Assembly: GCA_009746045.1 (NCBI GenBank) | Contig: RPFO01001915.1 | Location: 1-52,873 of the forward strand | Direction: 5' to 3' | Length of the DNA stretch: 52,873 bases | DNA from: Mesostigma viride | Taxonomy: Eukaryota; Streptophyta; Mesostigmatophyceae; Mesostigmatales; Mesostigmataceae | Shown here: positions 31,221 through 40,967 of the stretch, piece by piece | Layout of the letters: the number at the start of each line of letters is the position of its first letter | How positions within the stretch are numbered: position 1 is the first letter of the stretch | Position numbers and translations under genes: made by a program | The notes under the pieces: generated by a model | The model's database searches: none | Told to the model about the DNA's origin: nothing | What the model saw: only the letters and a program-made list of their open reading frames with translations

Positions 31221-32539
31221 GCAAGGCTGAACAAGCGCTAGTAGGGACGCCTTAGCCATCTGACCAACCAACAAGGCCTAGTAAGGAGGCCTTTAGAGGG
31301 GTGCCCCCGGCCATACGCGGCCTGCAAGTCACCAATGGTGTGGCCTGTAGACTTGTGCTTTTCTGCGCATTCCTTGAGTGACAGGCCTTTTGTAGCATAC
31401 CTCTCGCGTCGTGAGTGGTCTTTGCTGTTGAAGCGGATTGGACTGCTGCGATGTCAAGGGATGGTTGGCAACGTGTCCACATCCTGCAGTGGTTCTAGCT
31501 GTGCTGAGATTGCGAGCGCCGTGGCATAAGTACATGTCTGGGCCCCAAGACATTCGTACGGCCATGTCATGCGCGACCTCGAAGGCAGCAAGAGATCTTG
31601 TTACCATACATGATGGGTAGGCCCACACCGGGGTACAAAGGGAGGCAGGTTGGTGTCGCTCTTCGGGCCCCCATGACACACATGCCCCTGTGTCAATGAG
31701 ACAGCCAGCCAAGGCTAGAAAATCAGGTGAACAGGTGTGTGCTAGTAACCTCCGCCTATGCTCGCCCCGGGTGCTGCAGATCTGAGCACATGGCTCGCTT
31801 GAGCACTGGGCAGGGAAAGGTTGCCCTCCCTGACTACTGTACTGCAGCATGTGAAAATGGATCAGGCCGGCACCCTTGTGCAGAGGAATGGCTGTTTCAA
31901 GAGTAAGCATGTTACTCATCACGTGAGCTAGTCATTCTATTTGGACAGCATCCACCTGGCATTCCACTGCACGGTGATGAGGCAAGGCTTGCATCGCACC
32001 ACGCTGGGGCAAACCATGGGAGCTTCAGTGTCATTGTCACTTGGTGACAAGTGGTGGCCAGCGTGCTCTCAGGCAGCGGAGACTGCCAGTTACCAATGAG
32101 AAGAGCTTTGCTGAATTTTAGAGGTTTGTTACTTTCAGACAGATATCCATGAAGCAGTCTTGGTATGTGTGCATTGCGAGGCACGACACACATGCCTTTG
32201 GATTTTTCAGATTATGTCATGTGCGAACCTAGCTTGCCGCGCTTGCTTTTGATAGTGAAGGTAACTATTGTAAGTAATTGTTATACATGACCCCTGCACA
32301 GTCGTCTAGATGCCACCTGTACGTGGTCTAGAGTAACAATCTGCACCGGGCCACATGTCTTCCCTATGGGAACACGTCAATTAGTCAGTCATGAGCAACG
32401 GACTAAACGAAGTGCCGCATGCGCTAGGTGCACAGATTATGCGCTAGTTGCATGTCTAGCTCACTCAACATTGGGGACTGCTAAATATAAGTGAGACACC
32501 TGTACATTAAGTGAGACACCGATTCCTGGCCAGCCAGCT

Positions 32540-32776
32540 GTGAGACAACTATTCCTATCTTAGGTCCCCTATGTTGTCATACTTGGTTGTCTCCTTGAGA
32601 CTTGGTTGTCTCATGAATGAATCTGCTGACGCACGTGTTGGCATTTGGCACATCGTTGTTTCATTGATATTTGGCAGCCAGTCGGTGGTCCGGTGCATTG
32701 GCCCACCTTGGGCGCGACTGATTACTGCATTCCTATCTACATGAGCCGTCAACTGGCCAGGAATAGTTGTCTCACA
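32540..32776. mobile_element. MITE-like element with 17-bp terminal inverted repeats
   Basis: GTGAGACAACTATTCCT at 32541-32557 and its exact complement AGGAATAGTTGTCTCAC at 32759-32775. About 235 bases, no ORF. The interior has repeated GTTGTCTC strings. Single ends of the same family (AAGTGAGACAACTATTCCTGG-like) appear at 35804-35823 and at 37011-37021. Target-site duplication is unclear. The transposase family is unknown. Confidence 0.6.
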
Positions 32777-33459
32777 TACCATGAGCCGTCATCTGGCGGT
32801 TAGAAATCGTGCGGAATCTGTGTTTAATTCGGATACTAGGAAATGCCTTTCGATCGATACTACGGAAATGCCTTTCGATGGATTCTAGCTGTAGCAAATT
32901 TTGCCGTTTCAGTGCTGCAGTTAAAGTTTACAAAACGACCATTTGTGCAACATGATTTGTGCAAACTCACTCGGTCCATGGCAATTTGAAAAAGCTCGTC
33001 AAAGTCAGGTAGACCTAGCTACGCCGGCGGCGCCGGCGGCCATCAGTCCGCACTAGGCAGCGGGCCGGGCACGGTTTGAACTGAATACGATCAGCAAAGA
33101 TTGACGACTTCAGTTTTCAAGATGATCATTACTGCAGGCCGGGCCGGTAAGTAGGCACCCGAGTTGGCTTGCTCAGCCGGCTTGTACTTTGGCCACGCCC
33201 GGGAGGCCCGCTGGCCGGCCGTCGGGTTCGAGGTCACCCGCCGGCCTCGATCTTTTTTTTTTTCAGGGAAATGGGTATATTTTATTAGCCAATTATGGAC
33301 CAAAGAGGTGAGAGGGGAAATGAGTATCAGCGAATCCTAATGAAGGCCGGCCTCGATCTTTCACCGATGCCCGCTGTGAGTTGAGTTGAGTTGAGTTTAT
33401 TCCGGATTCCCGCGCCGGTGGTCCCGGGTCCGACAGAGGGTTATTAAATGGATTCAACT

Positions 33460-33585
33460 TAATAATGCGGGCACCCCAATTTAGGCACAACTAGGCATTT
33501 CAGGCTATTTTTGGCATACCTGGGTCACCTTAACTGTTATATGGAAATAAACTAACACCCATTTCACCGGAAATGGATTCAACGG
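33460..33585 (-). repeat. Dispersed repeat R3, inverted copy
   Basis: GCGGGCACCCCAATTT, GGCATACCTGGGT, GGAAATAAAC and CCCATTTCACCGGAAATGG are the reverse complement, in order, of blocks in 16795-17005. Confidence 0.6.
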
Positions 33586-34051
33586 CTGGTCCTGCCTTTT
33601 GGGTCCTGCCTTATGGGTCCTGCCCGCGTGGGCCGCGCGGGTTGCCGCCGGCCGGCCGCTTTCTGAGGTACGGCGCGGCACTGGAGCACAAGTAGATACG
33701 AAGGTACATATGACTGACGAGTGACGACGGTTCACAAAAATGCGGTTTTTGTAAGGCTAGTAAGGCTCCGTTTTAGCCACTGACATCTTGATACCCTAGG
33801 CTTAGCAGGGATTACCTACTGGCTATATTTGGAATAAACGTACACCTATTTACCTGGAAAAATGCGGTTTTTGTGTAAGCTGCCAGAAAATATCCAGCAA
33901 CGATGGTAGGTTGTAAGAACAGTATCGATGGGCATTCGGCCTAGCCAAGCCTGATCCAAGCGTGAAATAAATTCATTCACCGTGCCCGCGACCTGCAGTG
34001 CTCGCACTCCCCTCGCGGACTCCATTACGGACATCCCAGTCGAGAATAACC

Positions 34052-36141
34052 ATGGCGTCTCGCCGGGCAGCTTCTCTGCTCACCCCCCACGCGCGTGCTT
34101 TCGGGGAGCGGTTTCTGGTTTGCCACTCAAGGGGTTTTGCGTCTCTGCCGACACTTGACTTGAATACCAAGATTCAGGTCGGGGCCTTAGCCAACGCTTC
34201 ATTGCCCCCCTCCCGTCTCTTGGACGAATGTTTGCTTTTCCTCATAATAGTAAGGAATAAGTGTTATTGATATTGTAGGAGCATTTTCTAAGAAAAATCT
34301 CATTGTTTGTGTATCGTTTTTAAAACCAGCGTTTACTCATCGCTTGTAAGCTTGTCTTTGGCTTGCTTTGTTGCAGAAAGCACGCACCTGGGACGAGGGA
34401 CTGTCAAGCGAATTTAAGCAGAGCACTGCTGCTTCCCTTTTCAAGGTATGCATTGTCACAACGATTGCGGCCGTGTGGCCTCCTAATACCAGTTTGCTAA
34501 TGTGCCATGCGAGGTATTATATTTGTCGCGCATCTGGTGTACTTCAGATGCCTATGTCCGACCATACCTACTATAAATGCCTCACACAGCCTCTTACTTC
34601 TTCGATGTGTTTTCTGCATATCATCAATAGTCTGCTCGTCGGCTTTGCATGCTTTCCAAGCGTACAATAACACTCCTAAAGCATATTATATCATGGGTTC
34701 CTATTGACAAGCTTTCGTTGGACATCGGCTAGTGGGTGCCCGTGGTACCTCCTGGTGCCTGCGTCATATACGAGCAATATCTGTCTGCGGCTAACAAGCA
34801 CACGTGAGGTCCAACTCGCCCATGCATGCTTGTCCTCCAGGGGCGCAGGGTGGTCGTCGTGGGCCTGCCGGGCGCGTTCACTGGCGTCTGCACCAAGGCC
34901 CACGTGCCTGGCTACGTGAAGCACGCCAAGAGCCTCAAGGAGAAAAAGGTGGACGAGATCATCATCCTTTCGGTGAACGACCCCTACTGCATGGAGGGCT
35001 GGCGCAAGGCCATGAACGTGGACTCCTCCCAGCTGTCATTTTACGCCGACTTTGACGGCACCTTCACCAAGTCCCTGGGCCTCAGTGTGGACCTCACCGG
35101 TGCGCTCATGGGGCCACGCTCGACCCGGTAGGCCGCTATTGTCAAGGAATTGTGGGACCACACTGCACATGTTTGGCCACACTGGTGAGAAATCCCGTGG
35201 CCGTTGTCTACAGGGTAGGGGACGCTCGACGAGGAAGATGTTGGGCCAATATCAACAAGAAATTGCTGGGCCGTGCTCGATGAGGTAGGCCACGCTGTAC
35301 ACAGAATGGGGGGTGCTGCCAGGCTCTACGAGGTATTGTAATTCCACACTCCACAAGATAGGCCAGGAATGTTCCCATCGTCCAGAATCTATCACCAGGG
35401 TGCTTGCTGTTACATCAAGGTTGCATTGCGCCGGCCGGTCACCCATGTATCCACGACCAGCCACGTATCCACCCACATATCTGGAGGAGTTGCTGTCTCA
35501 TCGTCCTAGCTTTGGCTGGCCTTCTCTCCCCAAGTTATGCCCCGAGCCAACATCCACCCGGTTGCCCACGGTTCACCCATGCGCAGGGGTGCGGGGAGGT
35601 GGTGGGTGGGCTAAGGTCCCCGTATCGGTGGGAGTCTCGGTATGATAGGCGCAGGGTAACGACAGCATGGCAGTCGCAAAGTATATGACTTGCCCCGTGA
35701 GCTCTGAGGCGACATGTTTTTCCTTAAGTTGGCTGGTTTTGTCATGGCTGTGCAAGGGGGTTGTCCTGGTTGTTGGCAAGCATCTGTCCTGTAAGTTGGT
35801 GTTAAGTGAGACAACTATTCCTGGACGCATGGGGATCCAACGTCATGGAAGGACTAGGGTAGTTTTCTGAGAAGAAAGACGCGAAGACCGCGGGAGCCGC
35901 GTGGCTATCTCTAGGAAGACATGCATGGAGGGAGATAGATGGTAACAAACCAAAAAGGTTTATAGGAGAACATCAAAACTACGAAGGAAAAAGAGAACAC
36001 GCACATGAACGGGTTAAAAGAAAGGTAAGAAAGGATTAATTGCAACGGAAAAAAATAAAAAGAAAGAAAGAAAGAAAGAAAAGAATATTTAAATAATAAT
36101 AACAATAATATATAAATAAAAAGTTAACAGTCATATTAAGG

Positions 36142-36237
<96 letters not shown>

Positions 36238-39200
36238 CAATAATGGAATAAAGAAAGAGGTCATTGCTGGGATGTGGTGAGGCACAGGCGATGTTGGAGT
36301 ATGGGTCAGGAGTTCGATGTTTGAGCTCCCATGGTACCTGGCCGGGATCTCCTATCCAAAAGGGTCTAAAGCCTCGTGCCCAGCTCACTCCATTCAATGA
36401 AAAAGTGCAAGGTGGAAGGGGTTAGGCAGTGAAAAAATAGATAGGAAGAACAAACATAACAGTGATAGTAATAAATAAGAGTCAAGGTATAAAGAGAAGT
36501 GGTAAAGGAGAGAAATTACTAAATAAAGAATCATGCAAAATAAAAAACCAAACAATAAAATAAAAATATAATGATGATAATGAAATGGTAATAATAATGA
36601 CCATGATAATAATAATAATAATAAAACAATAATGGAATAAAGAAAGAGGTCATTGCTGGGATGTGGTGAGGCACAGGCGATGTTGGCGTATGGGTCAGGA
36701 GTTCGATGTTTGAGCTCCCATGGTACCTGGCCGGGATCTCCTATCCAAAAGGGTCTAAAGCCTCGTGCCCAGCTCACTCCATTCAATGAAAAGTGCAAGG
36801 TGGAAGGGGTTAGGCAGTGAAAAAATAGATAGGAAGAACAAACATAACAGTGATAGTAATAAATAAGAGTCAAGGTATAAAGAGAAGTGGTAAAGGAGAG
36901 AAATTACTAAATAAAGAATCATGCAAAATAAAAAACCAAACGATAAAATAAAAATATAATGATGATAATGAAATGGTAATAATAATGACAATGATAATAA
37001 TAATAATAATAAGTGAGACAACTAATAATTAAAATAAATAAATAATAACAGGACAAAACCAATAATGAATATGAGAATAATAAAATGTTGAATAGGCATA
37101 TACGTATAAGAATAACAATAAGAAAAAGTAAAGTAAAAATGTAAAAAGAAAATGAGGCGGGGATGGAAACCCCTTACAACAAGCAGAAAACGGGTGTGCG
37201 AGGTGTGAGAACTTACTTGTAGTAGTGATGAAGACAGAGCAGCCCAAAGATGCAGTTTAACAAGGGTTACCGAAGATGTGTGGAGGCAAACCGACCGGTG
37301 AGGCTGGGAAGCGATGTTGAGAGTACGTATTAGCCTGGAAAATGCAAAGGAAAGTATGAATGGACTGCCGGGTAGGCCAGAAACAAGGTAGAATCAGTAG
37401 AAAAGGTACGCTCCTAGCATAGGAGCGGTTAAGTATGGAGTAACTGTGTATATCCTAGAAGCGGGACAGTCTGCCAGTGCAGCGTGCTGTGACCAATGTG
37501 GCGTATATATGGGGATGTTGCTTGAGAAAATTCTTGACCTGCTTTAGCATGATGCACTGGTTGTATCCTTTCAAAATTAGAGCGTGCAACAGGCGCACGA
37601 CTTCCTTGATGAAATCCTGTTTGTATGAACAAAGCCTAGAAAAACGATGTAAGTGGCTGAGGACCACACCATACTTGGCTGTATCTGAGATAGCACTGTC
37701 AATGGCAGGAAAACGAATAAACTGGATCATGCTAAACTGCGGTTCTAGACATTTGTCATAGATCTTTGTACGCCACCAATGTAGATTGTGGGTAATGTTG
37801 AGATCAAGGTAAGTAATTGCATGAATTGCCAGAACAAGTAATCTTGAGCGTGAACGAAGCTTGCGGATATACCTGGTCTCCCGGGCGCTTGGTACAGATG
37901 AGCATGGAAGCTAGGGTTGTCCATGGAAATAACATCATCAATATATCTACAGGTGCGCACAAAACGTGTAAGCGTCGGTTTGTCCCTTGCAGCAATTAGT
38001 TGTTCCGTCAAGTCGAGCTCGATTGTGTACAGATACACAAGTTGGCTAATAGCCCGGCGCAAATTGTCCCCATAGGAATGCCAATCGTTTGTTTGTGAAA
38101 ATGACCTGCAAAGGAGATAAACGTATTGTCGACTAGAAATTTGTTCCACTAAGTAAGTACTTGCGTGTCATGCGCATGGGCATGCCACGGAGTACTATGC
38201 TAATCTCATTAGAAAAAATAATTACACGAAAGTTACAAATATTGTCTGCGTCATGCCCCAACCATAAAGTCACTAGAGGGGGATATAATCCCCATCTGAG
38301 CTGTCCTCTACTATTTAAATGCGGTAGTGTAGCGGCTATCCTCAGGGGCAACAACCTCCACCTGCGGACTTCTACCCTGCATTCTATGGCAATGGGCCGC
38401 GGGGCCCGTGGGGATCGATAAAACAGGAGCATGCCCCTCAGGAAGGTGCTTATCGCAGACGGCAGCCCATTTCTCCTTGTCTATCAAGTGGGCGCAGAGT
38501 ACAGATTGATCCACTGCTTGAGGCGACTAGCGGTGACGAGCTTGGCGCGAGCTGTTGGTGTAACCTTATGTACACGGGTGTTATGGGAGGAAGCAGAAAG
38601 GACGACCAAGGCTGGTGGCAGGTGATTTGATTCGTAAATATTATTTTTTAACCCATAGTCCGTTAACCCCCCGACCTGTCGGGGGGTTTGGCTAACGGTC
38701 GAATTTCGCGCCGCGCCGAGAGCGCCGCACCACTTGTGACAGAGGACAGGTGTCCGGTGGGTCCGGGAACACTTAGGGACGAAGGTGATGCATAGGTTTG
38801 GGGGTAATATCCGCCATAGCCTGGTAATTATAGGGCTGTAAACATAGGGGTTCACGTGACTTTGGCGGGAAATTTTGCGTCTCGCGGCTAGAAACGGTTT
38901 AGAATGTTGCTCAGAATGATTATGCGAGATTTTCGTAGGTCAGGCATGGCCGGATTTGTAGGATTGGGAAAATACAGGTAGGAAAATACTGCCTTATTGG
39001 TCGTCAGTGCCTGACGAGTCATAGCCTATCAGATGACGAATTTCTCCTTATGGCTGGGCAGTCTGCGCCACCCCAAGCATCCAGGTCTGCTACGGGATGT
39101 CCGCAGCAGCATTTGCCGGGAATGCGGATGCGTTTATAGGTCATCTTTGAATGGAGCATCAACCTGATCATCATAAAGGATGCATGCATGATGCGGCTAG

Positions 39201-40237
39201 GGCGGCCTATGCCCGTAGAGCAACGGTATGAGTGAGATATGTTGGTCCAGGCCAGCGGAATCCGGGCAGGGCATGAACGAGCCAGGTACGACAACGTATT
39301 TGCGTGATGTTTGCAGCGGAATACGTCTCCCATGCATTATAAATGATGATCTTATCCATGCATGTTTCAGCAAGCTTCCATGCCTGTTGTAAAGAGTGTT
39401 ATTAGCCCTGAAAGTGCCCAGTTTATGGCATTTCCTTGGAGTATATCACTCCGTCAGTGCAGGTAGGCAACGTGTTTGTATTCCAGCACTTTTGGCAGCC
39501 TTTGATAACTTGTGATAATGCATTATTGTGTTTCATGGCATAGATAGCTGTTTACACGCGCGTAATCCACACACGTGTATGAGCACGTTATATAGGGATA
39601 ATGGGTTATCCGGGTGGTCTGACCCAAGGAAACCACCATACTAAGTTGTCCAATATTGGTATTGAGATTCCCTACCCTCCCTGGGAAGTTAGGGGGGGGT
39701 AGACTTTTCCTTGGGGAAAAAAGATCGTCTTTTGGCCAACTTTGAGTAGAGCTTTCATCCAAATGCTTTGATAGAGCCATGGTATTATTGCATATTCTGA
39801 AAGCCCTTGAAGTGTAGATACACCTAGCATCTTGGTTGGGGGTTTTTGGAGTTGTGGCCTGTGAGTTATGATTTTTTTCATTTTCAGAGGTATGAAAGTG
39901 CCAAAAATGGGTCAGCGGACTGTGGGTTAAATATTAAATTATTTTTTTTTGTTGTTGTTGTGGGGGGGGGGGGGGGGCTCCTTTTTTCCTTTTTCTGTCT
40001 CTTCTTCAAGGATTTGTATGCCAATGTCCCACATGTCTGCTTGTGGAGACAGTATTCTGCAAAAGCGGCGCACATATTTTAGCTCCTTGTTTGCTGTGGA
40101 TATCACGTAATCTTGTGTGTCCTGCACCCAGGTACTCGATGCTTGTCGAGGACGGCAAGATTACCAAGCTGAACAAGGAGGCCACCCCCGCGGAGCTCAA
40201 GGTGTCGGATGCGGAGACCATCCTCAAGCAGCTGTAG
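34052..40237 (+). CDS. Type II peroxiredoxin, mitochondrial PRXIIF-like
   Basis: Exons: 34052 to 34177 or 34249, 34377-34445, 34841-35127, 40132-40237 (phases 0, 0, 2). The start MASRRAASLLTPHARAFGER and the SRGFASLP that follows look like a mitochondrial presequence. Exon 2 (KARTWDEGLSSEF) matches the KARSWDEG block typical of plant PRXIIF. Exon 3 has the peroxidatic site PGAFTGVCTKAHVPGY, then LSVNDPYCMEGWRKAM, FYADFDGTFTKSLGLSVDLT and GALMGPRSTR. Exon 4 gives YSMLVEDGKITKLNKE to ILKQL. The enzyme reduces H2O2 and alkyl hydroperoxides through the peroxidatic Cys using thiol donors; the Cys in NDPYC is a candidate second Cys. The first donor is unsettled: CAG/GTCGGG at 34177 or the stronger ATA/GTAAGG at 34249. 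The last intron is 5,004 bases and full of repeats. Confidence 0.9.
36138..36234. repeat. AAT trinucleotide microsatellite
   Basis: About 30 AAT units. It marks the left edge of the duplicated segment that follows and lies in the last intron of the peroxiredoxin gene. Poly-Leu reading frames across it are artefacts. Confidence 0.95.
36229..37010. repeat. About 390-bp tandem duplication
   Basis: 36229-36618 and 36619-37008 are nearly identical (differences such as GGAGTATGG/GGCGTATGG, one A in a run, AACAATAA/AACGATAA). Each unit has a GC-richer core of about 130 bases (GATGTGGTGAGGCACAGGCG to CCAGCTCACTCC) in AT-rich flanks ending in AAT runs. The core contains GAGTTCGATGTTTGAGCTCCC, vaguely like a tRNA T-arm or Pol III B box, so a tRNA-derived SINE is possible but unproven. 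The very high identity means a recent duplication. Confidence 0.85.
37450..38150 (-). pseudogene. Reverse transcriptase remnant, Penelope-like type
   Basis: Read on the minus strand across frames: DNTFISFAGHFHKQTIGIPM then GTICAGLLANL (RT motif B region), FVRTCRYIDDVISMDNPSF (catalytic YIDD), LDLNITHNLHWWRTKIYDKC, FIRFPAIDSAISDTAKYGVV, LSHLHRFSRLCSYKQDFIKE. IPMGT...RYIDDV...YLDL...YGV-S-L-R-SR is the order in Penelope-like and related YIDD reverse transcriptases. At least two frameshifts are needed. It is cut at 38150 by SINE-like repeat R1. It lies antisense in the last peroxiredoxin intron. Exact RT class is inference. Confidence 0.65.
38152..38446 (-). mobile_element. SINE-like repeat R1, full-length copy
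   Basis: Written on the plus strand it begins TAAGTAAGTACTTGCG and ends GCATGCCCCTCAGG, with the CGGGCC/GGCCCG hairpin near the right end (about 38394-38412). It is the inverse complement of 12005-12306. It interrupts the RT remnant at 37450-38150. Confidence 0.75.
38447..40131. other. Rest of the last peroxiredoxin intron
   Basis: Apart from the hairpin at 38660-38698 and a poly-T/GTT/poly-G run at 39939-39977, no gene or repeat family is recognised in this stretch. Confidence 0.4.
38660..38698. other. Strong GC hairpin
   Basis: Perfect 11-base stem AACCCCCCGAC / GTCGGGGGGTT (38665-38675 with 38678-38688), extended by an outer CCGTT/AACGG pairing (38660-38664 with 38694-38698) across a short bulge. 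It lies in the last peroxiredoxin intron, so it would form in pre-mRNA. No repeat-family relation was seen elsewhere in the window. Confidence 0.7.
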
Positions 40238-40967
40238 AGGAATCAATATTTAACATATTGAAAGACAACTAAGGTGTATAGTCGTCGCGCTGGTTGTCTC
40301 CTTGATAGTCGTCTCACTTGGATGTTCCGCTGGACTTGCATGTACATTTGAATCCCATGGTGCCCCCTGCATTCATCGCCAGGGGCAGAAAGTATCTAGT
40401 GGGTTGCTGTACATAATGGGCGTCCCCAACATCTACTGCTCCAACCTAGGGCCATTGCTGGTACTTTTGACGTCATGAAAGCAGCGTTTTGGACTAGTGG
40501 AATATGATTTTACAGCATAAAAAGTCCATTTTATCATGAATGAACATGGCCAACAACCCCAAGTGCCCCTAAATTTCTCAATATTTGTAGAGAAATGCTA
40601 CTTCTCATAATTAAAACCTGCACAAATGCACAATTTGGGGCATGCATGTGAAAGTTTGAAGTACAATGAGGTTTTACATTTTTCAATTATTAATGGTATC
40701 TCATTCTTCAATCAATCAATTTGCAATCGTCCAAACAATTTATTCATTTCATACATGTCCGAATATGTTGAAAGAACACATGCAAGTGCTCAATCAGCGT
40801 GGACCCCCTTGGACGCGCCCCACCATATATACATTGGACACGTCACCCCAACTACTAAACTGCCCAAAGTCACGGTAACTGATCCAACTACTATGTACAT
40901 CTGCATTTCTCCACGTTGCGGTGGGCAATTACGTGCAAAACGCGATTTCGTGCAAAGTCCTCGCCCA
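40238..40967. other. Convergent 3' spacer
   Basis: Lies between the stop of the peroxiredoxin gene (plus) and the stop of the large minus-strand gene. It begins with GACAAC...GGTTGTCTCCTTGATAG...GTCTCAC strings related to the MITE-like family. The rest is AT-rich with no ORF. Confidence 0.4.

Larger units (their letters stand above)
31221..34051. other. Gene-free region with dispersed repeats
   Basis: No credible ORF. A MITE-like element lies at 32540-32776. R3 pieces are at 33240-33290, 33460-33585 and 33825-33865. At 33370-33385 there is a GAGTT pentanucleotide run. AAGTGAGACACC occurs twice at 32489-32520. Confidence 0.5.

Noticed and set aside
31329-31922. Minus-strand frame with LIDTGA, like a retroviral-type aspartic protease
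   Set aside because: No other Gag/Pol motif in any frame nearby and no coding-like composition; a chance match.
36290-36330. tRNA gene
   Set aside because: Only a weak T-arm-like string; no acceptor stem or anticodon arm could be folded.
36131-36873. Poly-Leu membrane-like frames
   Set aside because: They come from the AAT microsatellite and AT-rich flank; duplicated with the 390-bp unit.
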